Source of the DNA: Rubrivivax sp.
GTDB lineage: Bacteria; Pseudomonadota; Gammaproteobacteria; Burkholderiales; Burkholderiaceae_C
Assembly (NCBI GenBank): GCA_021298085.1
Contig: JAJTDE010000021.1
Coordinates: 1-39,958, forward strand
Length of the DNA stretch: 39,958 nucleotides
Reading direction: 5' to 3'
The notes under the pieces are model-generated. The model ran no database searches, was not told the origin of the DNA, and saw only the letters and a list, made by a program, of their open reading frames with translations. Positions within the stretch are counted from its first letter, which is position 1; the number at the start of each line of letters is the position of its first letter. Both the position numbers and the translations under genes were made by a program. Shown here piece after piece: positions 1 through 7,578 of the stretch.

Positions 1-126
1 TGCAACCGCGAACGCCTGGACGCCCGCGTCAAGGCCTGGGACGACGGGGCCTGGGTGCGCGAGGCCGCCATGGCCCATGCCCAGAAGCAGGCGCAGCGCA
101 GCCACCCGCAGGAGCGGGCCGCATGA
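1..126 (+). CDS. paaA: PaaA, 3' end only (phenylacetyl-CoA epoxidase catalytic subunit)
   Basis: Only the last 41 codons are in the window, open from base 1 to a TGA at 124-126. The tail contains the segment AWDDGAWVREAAMAHA, which looks like the C-terminus of PaaA, the di-iron oxygenase subunit of ring-1,2-phenylacetyl-CoA epoxidase. The identification rests mainly on context: the stop overlaps the paaB start in an ATGA, and paaBCDE follow in the canonical order. The catalytic residues lie outside the window, so nothing can be said about activity. Confidence 0.8.
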   Translation, partial: CNRERLDARVKAWDDGAWVREAAMAHAQKQAQRSHPQERAA

Positions 127-458
127 ACACCCCGTCCGACATCAAGGCCACCAGCACCCCTGCACCCGCCCCGCGGCCCCAGGAATGGCCCTTGTGGGAA
201 GTGTTTGTGCGCCCCAAGGCCGGGCTGGACCACAAGCACTGCGGCAGCCTGCACGCCCCCGACTCAGGCCTGGCGCTGCAGCTGGCGCGCGAGGTCTACA
301 CCCGCCGCCAGGAAGGCTGCAGCATCTGGGTGGTGCCGTCGGCCCAGATCACCGCCAGCGACCCGGCCGACAAGGACATGCTTTTCGACCCGATGGAAGA
401 CAAGGTCTACCGCCACCCCACCTTCTACGAGCTGCCCGAATCCGTCAACCACATGTGA
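123..458 (+). CDS. paaB: PaaB, phenylacetyl-CoA epoxidase subunit
   Basis: This is a 111-residue protein with the PaaB hallmarks WPLWEVFVRPKAGLDHKHCGSLHA near residues 22-45 (given as a run of short blocks WPLWEVF, RPKAGLDHKH, GSLHA) and the tail FDPMEDKVYRHPTFYELP. PaaB is a small non-catalytic bridging subunit of the PaaABCE epoxidase, which converts phenylacetyl-CoA to the 1,2-epoxide. The start ATG overlaps the paaA stop, so translation is probably coupled. The roughly 20-residue Pro/Ala-rich N-terminal extension before the conserved core is longer than in short homologues, but the overlap supports this start. Confidence 0.95.
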   Translation: MNTPSDIKATSTPAPAPRPQEWPLWEVFVRPKAGLDHKHCGSLHAPDSGLALQLAREVYTRRQEGCSIWVVPSAQITASDPADKDMLFDPMEDKVYRHPTFYELPESVNHM

Positions 459-472
459 AGCCGGCCTGCACC

Positions 473-1276
473 ATGCCTTCCGCCTCCGTCACGCTCAAGC
501 CCTCGGCGCACACCCGCTACGTGCTTCGCCTGGCCGACACCTGCCTGATCCACGCCCAGCGGCTGGCCGAGTGGTGCGGCCATGGCCCGGTGCTGGAAGA
601 GGACATCGCCATCACCAACCTCGCGCTGGACTTGTTGGGCCAGGCGCGTGCCTTGCTGGGCCATGTGGCCATGCTCGACGGCCAGGGGCTGGATGAAGAC
701 CAGCTGGCCTTCCTGCGCGAGGAGCGTGATTACCTGAACCTCAGCCTGGTGGAGCAGCCCATGCGGCGCAGCAGCGCCCACAGCCCTGGCGGCGACTTCG
801 CCGACGCCATCGTGCGCAACCTGCTGGTGGCCTGCTGGCTGCGGCAGCACTGGGTGCACCTGGCCAGCAGCAGCGACACCGAGCTCGCCGCCGTGGCGCA
901 GAAGTCGCTGAAGGAGTGCCGCTACCACATCGAGCATGCCGCAGGCTGGACGGTTCGCCTGGGCGACGGCACCGCTGAATCGCAGCGTCGCATGCAGGCC
1001 GCCTTGAACCGCGCCTGGCCCTTTGTGGCGGAGTTGTTCGCCGACGACAGCTGCGACGCCGAGGCCGAGCGCCTGGGCCTGGGCCCGCGCCGCAGCCAGC
1101 TGCGCGCGGCCTGGATGGCCGAGATCACCGACACCGTCACCCGCGCCACGCTGGTGATGCCCGCCGATTCCGCCTACGTGAGCACGGGCAGTCGCGGCCA
1201 GCACAGCGAGCACATGGGCTTCATCCTGGCCGAGATGCAGTACCTCCAGCGGGCCTACCCTGGGGGCCGTTGGTGA
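473..1276 (+). CDS. paaC: PaaC, phenylacetyl-CoA epoxidase structural subunit
   Basis: The 267-residue protein is a ferritin-like helical subunit that scaffolds PaaA in the epoxidase; family members lack a functional metal centre. Recognisable segments are YVLRLADTCLIHAQRLAEWCG near the N-terminus (HAQRLAEWCG at about residues 28-37), DIAITNLALDLLGQAR, EERDYLNLSLVEQP, the RYHIEHAAGW block and the tail HMGFILAEMQYLQRAYPGG. The reading frame stays open further upstream, but the ATG at 473, 14 bp after the paaB stop, gives the usual family length of about 250-270 residues. Its stop overlaps the paaD start. Confidence 0.95.
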   Translation: MPSASVTLKPSAHTRYVLRLADTCLIHAQRLAEWCGHGPVLEEDIAITNLALDLLGQARALLGHVAMLDGQGLDEDQLAFLREERDYLNLSLVEQPMRRSSAHSPGGDFADAIVRNLLVACWLRQHWVHLASSSDTELAAVAQKSLKECRYHIEHAAGWTVRLGDGTAESQRRMQAALNRAWPFVAELFADDSCDAEAERLGLGPRRSQLRAAWMAEITDTVTRATLVMPADSAYVSTGSRGQHSEHMGFILAEMQYLQRAYPGGRW

Positions 1277-1818
1277 GCGAAGGCGCCCATTCCCAGGACC
1301 GCAGCGCGGCGGCCTGGGCGGTGCTGGCCGACGTGCTGGACCCTGAGGTGCCGGCGCTGTCGGTCTGCGACCTCGGCATCGTGCGCAGCCTGCGCTGGCC
1401 GAGCGAGCCCGAGGGGCCGTTGGAGGTCACGCTGACCCCCACCTACTCGGGCTGCCCGGCCACCGAGGTGATCAGCGAATCGGTGCGCGCGGCGCTGGTC
1501 GACGCCGGCTTCGGGCCCGTGCAGGTTCGGCTGCAGCGCTCACCGGCCTGGACCACCGACTGGATCAGCGCTGCCGGGCGCGCCAAGCTTCGGGCCTACG
1601 GCATCGCGCCGCCGCAGGACACCACCGGCCCGGGCTGTGCGGTGTCAGGGCTCTCTGCCGCACCCCAACCCATCCACCTGATGGCACGTGACATACCCTG
1701 CCCGCGCTGCGACAGCCCGCGCACCGAGCGGCTGTCCGCCTTTGGCTCCACCGCCTGCAAGTCGCTCTACCGCTGCCTCGCCTGCCGGGAGCCCTTCGAG
1801 TATTTCAAGCCCCTGTAG
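1273..1818 (+). CDS. paaD: PaaD, DUF59/MIP18-type Fe-S maturation factor
   Basis: PaaD is thought to assist assembly of the Fe-S/di-iron enzyme rather than take part in catalysis. From the GTG at 1273 (GTGA overlap with the paaC stop) the product is 181 residues; a TTG one codon upstream, at 1270, is an alternative. The MIP18/DUF59 domain spans about residues 13-95 with DPEVPALSVCDLGIV and the conserved TPTYSGCPA. The C-terminal segment is cysteine-rich: C143-x2-C146, C162, C168 and C171 form a zinc- or Fe-S-binding knuckle, and the protein ends EPFEYFKPL. It is separated from paaE by only 14 bp. Confidence 0.94.
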   Translation: MSEGAHSQDRSAAAWAVLADVLDPEVPALSVCDLGIVRSLRWPSEPEGPLEVTLTPTYSGCPATEVISESVRAALVDAGFGPVQVRLQRSPAWTTDWISAAGRAKLRAYGIAPPQDTTGPGCAVSGLSAAPQPIHLMARDIPCPRCDSPRTERLSAFGSTACKSLYRCLACREPFEYFKPL

Positions 1819-1832
1819 GGCCTGCCCCACCG

Positions 1833-2930
1833 ATGATCCACTTCCACACCCTGCGCGTCGCCGAGCTGCGGCGCGACACCACCGATTCCGTGGTCATCCG
1901 CTTCGAGGTGCCGCCTGAACTGCAGGACTCCTTCCGCTTCGAGCCCGGCCAGTACCTGACGCTCAAGCGCGGCCGTGGGCCAGAGGAAGCGCGCCGCTCG
2001 TATTCCATCTGCGCCGCCCCAGGTGAGACGCTGCGCGTGGGGGTACGGCGCGTGCCCCGTGGCCTGTTCTCGCCCTGGGTGCATGGCGTGCTGCGCGAAG
2101 GTGACACGCTGGAGGTGCTGCCGCCCCAGGGCCGCTTCGGCGCGGCGCTGAAAGGCCTGGATCAGGCCAACGCACCACAGCATGTGCTGCTGATCGCGGG
2201 CGGCAGCGGCATCACGCCCCTGTTGTCCATCGCGCGCACCGTGCTGCAGGCCCATGGCCACACCCGCTGCACCCTGCTCTACGGCAACCGCAAGGCCGCC
2301 ACCACGATGTTCCGGGAAGAGCTGGAAGACCTGAAGAACCGATACCTGTCCCGGCTCAGCCTGCACCCGGTGTTCTCGCGCGAGCAGGTGGACAGCCCGC
2401 TGCACCAGGGCCGCCTGGACGCCGAGCGCATCGGCCGGTTCCTGAAGACCCTGGTCCCCGCGGCCAGCATCGACCACGCCTTTGTCTGCGGCCCGCACGC
2501 CATGAACGACGAGGCCGAGGCCGCGCTGAAGGCCGCCGGCCTTCCGGCCGAGCGCATCCACATCGAGCGCTTCGGCCTGGCCCCGGGCGCCCTGGACGGC
2601 AGTGACGCCGCACCCGCGCCAGACGTGCATGAGGAAGACGCTCACTACGCGACGATCACACTGGTGCGCGACGGCCTGACCCGCAGCCTGCAGTTCGACA
2701 AGGAAGCTGACCCCAACATCCTGGAGGCCGCGGCACGCCAGGGGCTGGAAGTGCCGTATTCCTGCAAGAGCGGTGTCTGCGCCACTTGCCGCGCCAAGCT
2801 GATCGAGGGCGAGGTCAGGATGGACCGCAACTTTGCGCTGCAGCCCGCCGAAGTGGCCGCAGGCTTCATCCTCACGTGCCAGGCCCACCCCTTGAGCGAC
2901 CGCGTGGTGATCTCCTTCGACGAACGCTGA
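1833..2930 (+). CDS. paaE: PaaE, phenylacetyl-CoA epoxidase reductase
   Basis: This 365-residue reductase moves electrons from NADPH through FAD and a [2Fe-2S] cluster to PaaA. The order is that of class IA-like reductases. The FAD domain carries RRSYSIC at residues 54-60. The nucleotide-binding domain has LLIAGGSGITPLL at 119-131 and a VCGPHAMN loop near 218-225. The C-terminal plant-type ferredoxin domain has cluster ligands C311, C316, C319 and C349. All expected residues are present. The start ATG follows paaD by 14 bp, and the stop overlaps the next gene by one base (TGATG). Confidence 0.96.
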   Translation: MIHFHTLRVAELRRDTTDSVVIRFEVPPELQDSFRFEPGQYLTLKRGRGPEEARRSYSICAAPGETLRVGVRRVPRGLFSPWVHGVLREGDTLEVLPPQGRFGAALKGLDQANAPQHVLLIAGGSGITPLLSIARTVLQAHGHTRCTLLYGNRKAATTMFREELEDLKNRYLSRLSLHPVFSREQVDSPLHQGRLDAERIGRFLKTLVPAASIDHAFVCGPHAMNDEAEAALKAAGLPAERIHIERFGLAPGALDGSDAAPAPDVHEEDAHYATITLVRDGLTRSLQFDKEADPNILEAAARQGLEVPYSCKSGVCATCRAKLIEGEVRMDRNFALQPAEVAAGFILTCQAHPLSDRVVISFDER

Positions 2931-3571
2931 TGGCCCGTCCCCGCGCGAGCACCTATGCCGGGCAGCGCGCGGTGATCCTGGCCGCGGCCGCCAGTGTGTT
3001 TGCGCAGCGAGGCTACACGGCCGCGACGGTGCAGCAGGTGGCGTCGGCGGGTGGTGTGTCCAAGGCCACCGTCTACCACTATTTCCACGACAAGGAACAG
3101 CTGCTGGCTGACGTGGCCACCGAGCATGTCACCCGCCTGGAACAGCTGGTGGACGAAGTCACGGCACAGCACCTGCCCGCAGAAGCGCACCTGCGCCTGC
3201 TGATCCTGCGCTTCATGCAGGCCTATGCCGGCGCGTCGGATGCCCACCGCGTGCTGACCGAGGACGTGAGGTTTCTCGGGCCGCAGGCGCGCGCGGCGGT
3301 GGAAGATGCGCAGCGCCGCGTGGTGCTGGCCTTTGCGCAGGCTGTTGCGGCCGTGCGGCCCGATGCGGCGTCGGCGTGGCACAAGCCCCTGGCCATGCTG
3401 CTGTTTGGCATGATCAACTGGACCTTCACCTGGCTGCACCCTGAAGGCCCCTTGAACCATGAACGCCTCGCCCCGGTGGTGGTGGAGCTGTTCATGGGTG
3501 GGCTGGCGAGCGTGCACGCGGCGGCGTTGGCCAGCGCGCCCTCGGCGCATCATGCCGGCCTTTCCAGCTGA
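2930..3571 (+). CDS. paaR: TetR-family regulator, probable PaaR
   Basis: The 213-residue protein has an N-terminal TetR helix-turn-helix at about residues 15-60: ILAAAASVFAQRGYTAATVQ, then VSKATVYHYFHDKEQLL. A helical ligand domain of ordinary length follows. The ATG was chosen because it overlaps the paaE stop (TGATG), which puts the regulator in the paa operon. TetR regulators in this position in other betaproteobacteria (PaaR) repress paa genes and respond to phenylacetyl-CoA. That role is inferred here from position and family; the ligand cannot be read from the sequence. The gene converges on the histidine kinase, with 21 bp between their stops. Confidence 0.85.
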   Translation: MARPRASTYAGQRAVILAAAASVFAQRGYTAATVQQVASAGGVSKATVYHYFHDKEQLLADVATEHVTRLEQLVDEVTAQHLPAEAHLRLLILRFMQAYAGASDAHRVLTEDVRFLGPQARAAVEDAQRRVVLAFAQAVAAVRPDAASAWHKPLAMLLFGMINWTFTWLHPEGPLNHERLAPVVVELFMGGLASVHAAALASAPSAHHAGLSS

Positions 3572-3592
3572 TGCTGCGCCGCTGCGAGGGTG

Positions 3593-6235
3593 TCAGCGGG
3601 TCAGTGCAGCTTCCGCTGGCTGGGCCTGATCGCCGGTACCCAGCAGGCGCTGCATCGCTGTCAGCAGTTCGTCGCGCGTGAAGGGCTTTTCCAGCCAGGG
3701 CCGGCCGCTGTGTTCCAGCGCTGCTGCGGTGCCGGGCGACAGGGCATCGCCCGTGATGAACAGCGTCCGCTCGGCCAGCTCGGCGGCGCGCTGACGCAGC
3801 AAGGCCTGCAGTTCGCCCACGGACAGGTCGGGCACGTGAACTCCGCTGACGATGGCGTCGAAGTGCACTTCGTCCAGCAGCTCTTGCGCCACGGGCCCGG
3901 ACTCGGCGATGGCAACCTCATAACCCGCGTTCTCCAACGTGGCCAGCACCAGCTCGGCCATGTCCTGGTCGCCGTCGACCACCAGGATGCGCGGCTGTTC
4001 GCGTGGCTCGCCGTCCGGCAGCAGCCCTGGTGCAGGGCCGGTCCCGACGCTCGCCGGTGGGCTGCCGACACCCCGTTCGGTCACCGTGGGGCCCTGGGCG
4101 TGTTCCTCCGGTGCTGCGGCCGGCAGCCGCACGCAGAAGCAGCTGCCCTCGGCGCTGCTGGACTCCAGCACCAGGTCACCCCCGTGTTCCTGCAGCAGGT
4201 TGCGCGAGATGCTCAGCCCCAGGCCCGTCCCCTGGCCCTGTTCCTTGGTGGTGAAAAAGGGCTCGAAGAGCTTTTCCCGGATGCTGGCAGGAACGCCCGG
4301 GCCGGTGTCCACCACCCGCAGCCACACCCAGCCGGGCGCCAGATGGCCGTCGTCCTGCGGGTTGTCGCAGCCGGCTGTCAAGGCGATCACGCGCTCACGC
4401 GCCTGCCCTTCCATCGCCTGCTGGGCATTCAGCAGCAGGTTGAGCAGCACCTGCACCAGCTGGTCCGGGTCGGTCTTCACCGCCGGCAGGTCGTCAGGCA
4501 GGGCCAGCGTCAGCCGAATGTGGTGGCTGCGCAGCCGGTGCGACAGCAGGTCGGCGGCTGCCTGCACGGCGTCCCGCAGCACCACGGAACAGCGAGACGG
4601 GGGCCGCTGTCGCGCAAAGTTCAGAAAGTTCGTGACGATGCGGGCGCAGCGCTCGGCCGCCTCGCGCACGCGGCGTGCGTCATCGCGCACCGCCCAGGCC
4701 GCGGGGCTGGACGCGTCAGAGGCCGCCAGCACGCGGTCCTCCAGCAGCGCGGCGCGCCCCATGGCCACGGCCAGCGGGTTGTTCAGCTCATGCGCCACGC
4801 TGGCCAGCATGGTGCCCATGGTGCTGAGCCGCTCGCTGCGGCGCAGCGCCTCGCGCTGGCGTTCGATCTGTTCACGCTGCTGGTGTTGCGCCTGCACCGT
4901 CAGCCGAACCGCCTTGACCCAAGCGGCCCAGCGCCGGCCGAGATCGGGTGCCGGGGCGGCGGGGTTGGCGCTGAGCTCACGCAGGTAGCCCAGCACCCCC
5001 AGCGCCGGGTTGACAAACCAGCGCGTGAACAGCCACTGGCCCCACAGAAACACCCCCAGCAGGGCCAGGCCGATCAGCGCGTTGGGCAGCAGCGTCATCA
5101 GCACCTGCTGCCGCAACTGGCTGGCGGGCACGAGCTGAAGGTAGATCCACGGCGAACCCTGTCGGGTCGCGCTGATCACCAGCCAGCCTGGCAGATGGGT
5201 CAGGCTGACGGCGTTCGGGCGTGTCAGACGCGGCAGCAGGGCTGGCGCCAGCCCCTCGGGCAGCCTTGTGGCCACCGGAATCTCGATCAGCTGATTGGCC
5301 ACGCCGCGCTCACCTGGGGCCTGCAAGGGCTTGGCCGCGTCGGCTACCACGCGCAGGCGGTGGTCCAGCACCCACAGCTCATGGTGGGTGTCCTGCCACA
5401 GTTCGGCCACGGCCTGCAGCGTGTCAAGCCGGAAGTCGACGCTGACTTCACCCTGGTAGCGGCCATTCACCATCACCGGGGCCATGTGGGATTGCACCAG
5501 GCGCCCGTGGATCTGGCTGACGTAAGGCTGGCCCCAGTTGCCGCGGGCGATGAGCTCGGGCGTCAGCTTGGCTTCGGTGCCCTGGAAGCTGCGGATGCGC
5601 AGGCTGTCAAGTTCGCGCAGCGTCTGCACGCCCATCGCCTTGAGCATGCCAGGGGTGTCTACCCAGGGGTAGCTCCAGCTGACGTTGCGCTCCACCGACA
5701 CGAAGTAGCTCCCCTCGAAGCCCGGTGAACGTTCGCTGGCGGCGCGGTTGTGCCGCTGCACCAGCGCAAAGCGGCGGACCCAGGTGTCGTCGGGTGCCTC
5801 ACCCGCCATCGAACCCCACCAGAACTGCCCCCAGCGCTCGCGAAGCGGGGCAGACGCGCCGTCCAGTGTCCAACCATCGATGGCCTGCGGGGGCACGCCC
5901 GCCTGCAGGGGCCAGGCCTGCAGGCCTGGGAACAGTTCGGCGGGGGCCGAGGGCGGGTCATCCCAGGAGGATTCCAGCAGGCGGCGCATGTCGTGCACAT
6001 GCGCAGTGGCTGGCCTGGCCAGTGCCAGCAGTTCCTGGGACCGCTCATCGGCGCGGCGCTGCAGCACACTCTCGGCGTCATCCATGCCTTGCTGGTACTG
6101 CAGGAAACTGAGCACTGCCAAGAGGCCCAGGATGGGCACCAGCAGCCAGCGAATCAAGCGCCGGGCTTCGTGTTGGGTGTCGCTGCCGGCAAGGCTGGCA
6201 GCGCCGGCTTCAGGGTGACGTCCGCTCATCGGCAT
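3593..6235 (-). CDS. Membrane hybrid histidine kinase with degenerate C-terminal receiver
   Basis: This is an 880-residue sensor kinase. TM1 is at about residues 28-47, a roughly 330-residue periplasmic sensing region follows, and TM2 is at about 382-401. A short HAMP-like/coiled segment leads to a HisKA domain with phospho-acceptor His482 in VAHELNNPL. The ATPase domain shows the N box NLLLNAQQAM, DTGPGVP and FEPFFTTKEQGQGTGLGLSIS. The C-terminal receiver (about 749-870) keeps the conserved Thr (FITGD) and Lys (LEKPF). However, the phosphoacceptor Asp is Gly798 (IVSGVHVPD) and the second acidic-pocket residue is Gly755 (VVDGD). The kinase core looks active, while the receiver should not be phosphorylated in the usual way. 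It lies 78 bp downstream of the response regulator on the same strand, forming a pair. The signal sensed is unknown. Confidence 0.92.
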   Translation of the reverse strand: MPMSGRHPEAGAASLAGSDTQHEARRLIRWLLVPILGLLAVLSFLQYQQGMDDAESVLQRRADERSQELLALARPATAHVHDMRRLLESSWDDPPSAPAELFPGLQAWPLQAGVPPQAIDGWTLDGASAPLRERWGQFWWGSMAGEAPDDTWVRRFALVQRHNRAASERSPGFEGSYFVSVERNVSWSYPWVDTPGMLKAMGVQTLRELDSLRIRSFQGTEAKLTPELIARGNWGQPYVSQIHGRLVQSHMAPVMVNGRYQGEVSVDFRLDTLQAVAELWQDTHHELWVLDHRLRVVADAAKPLQAPGERGVANQLIEIPVATRLPEGLAPALLPRLTRPNAVSLTHLPGWLVISATRQGSPWIYLQLVPASQLRQQVLMTLLPNALIGLALLGVFLWGQWLFTRWFVNPALGVLGYLRELSANPAAPAPDLGRRWAAWVKAVRLTVQAQHQQREQIERQREALRRSERLSTMGTMLASVAHELNNPLAVAMGRAALLEDRVLAASDASSPAAWAVRDDARRVREAAERCARIVTNFLNFARQRPPSRCSVVLRDAVQAAADLLSHRLRSHHIRLTLALPDDLPAVKTDPDQLVQVLLNLLLNAQQAMEGQARERVIALTAGCDNPQDDGHLAPGWVWLRVVDTGPGVPASIREKLFEPFFTTKEQGQGTGLGLSISRNLLQEHGGDLVLESSSAEGSCFCVRLPAAAPEEHAQGPTVTERGVGSPPASVGTGPAPGLLPDGEPREQPRILVVDGDQDMAELVLATLENAGYEVAIAESGPVAQELLDEVHFDAIVSGVHVPDLSVGELQALLRQRAAELAERTLFITGDALSPGTAAALEHSGRPWLEKPFTRDELLTAMQRLLGTGDQAQPAEAALTR

Positions 6236-6313
6236 GGGGTTAAGGGCACCCCGATGCTAGCGCCGACCAGGCACGGCCGAGCCCTTCAGATGCGGCTTCC
6301 GGGGTGGCGCGGT

Positions 6314-7150
6314 TCAGCCCGTCTCGACGTCTCGTTCACCTGTGACAAACACGTAGCCCACGCCGCGCACGGTCTTGATGACCTGTGGCTTGTCCGGGTT
6401 GCGTTCGAGCTTGCGGCGCAGACGCATGATGCGCAGGTCGATGCTGCGGTCAAAGACGTCCCAGCCGCGGTCGTGCGCCTGGGCCAGGATGGTGTCGCGT
6501 TTCAGCGGGCGGTTGGGGTTGCGGGCAAACAGGGCCAGCAAGTCAAACTCGCCGGCAGAAACGTCGATGGCCTTGCCATCGGGCCCATACAGTGCCTGCT
6601 TGTCAAGGTCCAGTGTGCGGTCGCCCATGGCCACCCGGGACTCACCCGCACGGCTGCGTGGAGGGGGCGCCTGCGGAGCAGGCGCTGTGGCGAGGGCTGA
6701 TGGCGACAGCTGGGCGCTCTCGCGGGACGCCAGGACACTGGCCGGCACCGCCGCCAGGGACGTGCCGGAACGCCTGAGCACCGCTCGCACACGTGCGAGC
6801 AGTTCGCGCAGGTCACAGGGCTTGGCCACGTAGTCGTCGGCGCCCAGCTCCAGGCCCACCACCCGGTCAACCGTCTCACCGTTGCCAGTGAGCATGACCA
6901 CGGCCACCTCGGCGTGGACACGGCGCAACCAGCCCAGCAGGCTCAGGCCGTTCTCACCCGGCATGGTCACATCCAGCAAGGCCAGGTCGGGCCGGGCTTC
7001 AGCCACCAGCCGCCGGGCTTCGTCCGCGCTGCCGGCGGCCTGCACCCCAAAACCCTGCCGGGTGAAGTATTCGGCCAGCAGACCCCGCATCTCGGGTTCG
7101 TCGTCAACCACAAGCAGGCGGATGGGCGTGGTGGGTGCGGGTGCGTACAT
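6314..7150 (-). CDS. OmpR/PhoB-family response regulator
   Basis: The 278-residue regulator has an N-terminal receiver with acidic pocket VVDDE (residues 14-18), phosphoacceptor Asp60 (LALLDVTMPG), a Thr switch (MLTGN) and Lys in VAKPCD. A linker of about 45 residues, rich in Ala, Pro and Ser, separates it from the C-terminal winged helix, which has DVSAGEFDLLALF, RSIDLRIMRLRRKLE and VIKTVRGVGYVF. The frame is open to an ATG at 7237, but the ATG at 7150 places the receiver 10 residues from the N-terminus and lies just downstream of a good -10 box, so it is preferred. The partner is the downstream hybrid kinase. Target genes are not evident apart from possible repeats upstream. Confidence 0.92.
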   Translation of the reverse strand: MYAPAPTTPIRLLVVDDEPEMRGLLAEYFTRQGFGVQAAGSADEARRLVAEARPDLALLDVTMPGENGLSLLGWLRRVHAEVAVVMLTGNGETVDRVVGLELGADDYVAKPCDLRELLARVRAVLRRSGTSLAAVPASVLASRESAQLSPSALATAPAPQAPPPRSRAGESRVAMGDRTLDLDKQALYGPDGKAIDVSAGEFDLLALFARNPNRPLKRDTILAQAHDRGWDVFDRSIDLRIMRLRRKLERNPDKPQVIKTVRGVGYVFVTGERDVETG

Positions 7151-7171
7151 AGCAAAGCCGGGCTGCGTTTC

Positions 7172-7177
7172 ATCATA
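7172..7177 (-). promoter_or_regulatory. Candidate -10 box for the response regulator/kinase operon
   Basis: On the - strand this reads TATGAT, five of six matches to the sigma-70 -10 box, about 22 bp upstream of the ATG at 7150. No convincing -35 is seen 16-18 bp further upstream, so an activator may be needed. A transcript starting here would exclude the upstream ATG at 7237. Confidence 0.35.
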
Positions 7178-7300
7178 TCGACGCGCCCACCAGGCCGAAG
7201 AGCCGGAGATGTGTTGCCGAAAGACTGCAGCTTCCATCGGTGAATGATGGAGTGGCTCTGTTTCTTCCGTGCTTCACGCGCTTCGCCGGCTGCAAGCGTT

Positions 7301-7318
7301 TGTGTTTCATGTGTTTCA
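7301..7318 (+). repeat. Perfect tandem 9-bp repeat TGTGTTTCA x2
   Basis: Two adjacent copies of TGTGTTTCA lie in the divergent region between the response regulator and the ModA-like gene. Related GTTTCA elements occur near 7167-7173 and, inverted, at 7367-7373. OmpR-family regulators bind direct repeats, so this could be a recognition site for the neighbouring regulator. The 9-bp period is shorter than the usual 10-11 bp, which is a point against it. Confidence 0.4.
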
Positions 7319-7401
7319 TCGAAGGGGCGTCCGATGGCGGGTTTGCCCGCGTGGGCCCGGTGGTGGTTGAAACAGACAGGAAACCGAACTATTGGAAACT
7401 G

Positions 7402-7502
7402 CTTCTCGTTAAAGAACCGTGGCTGTCGAGACAGCAAGCGGGCATTTGCTCAGGGAACCGGGACGGCCCGGTCGGTGGCGACACCGGCCGGGTCTTTCTT
7501 TT
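7402..7502 (+). ncRNA. Candidate small RNA or attenuator leader
   Basis: The stretch 7151-7578 holds no convincing protein gene. Within it, TTGAAA (7367-7372) and TATTGG (7390-7395) with a 17-bp spacer form a plausible promoter. About 100 bases downstream comes a strong intrinsic terminator. The predicted transcript has a hairpin at 7422-7435 (GCTGT/ACAGC, CGAG loop) and ends in the terminator stem. A second hairpin, CCGGG-ACGG-CCCGG at 7458-7471, would compete with the terminator for the same CCCGG, as in attenuators. Whether this is a free small RNA or a leader of the gene at 7579 cannot be decided from sequence. Confidence 0.35.
7467..7502 (+). terminator. Rho-independent terminator
   Basis: An 11-bp GC-rich stem with one G-U pair (7467-7477 with 7482-7492) closes a GCGA tetraloop and is followed by TCTTTCTTTT. 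It points along the + strand, 77 bp upstream of the ModA-like gene and with no protein gene before it on that strand. It must therefore end a short RNA or act in attenuation. Confidence 0.7.
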
Positions 7503-7578
7503 GGGGCCTGTCACGCGTGGCCATCGCAGCAGCCCTGGTAGGCTCGCGCTGGTGTGCATTGCCACCGGCCGTTCGACC

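Noticed and set aside
3590..5728. Long + strand open frame opposite the histidine kinase
   Set aside because: It is the antisense shadow of a GC-rich gene. The - strand frame carries complete kinase motifs, and the + frame shows no domain.
7458..7471. Guanidine-II (mini-ykkC) riboswitch
   Set aside because: Only one ACGR-loop hairpin is present where two are required, and the downstream gene is not a guanidine-related transporter or carboxylase.
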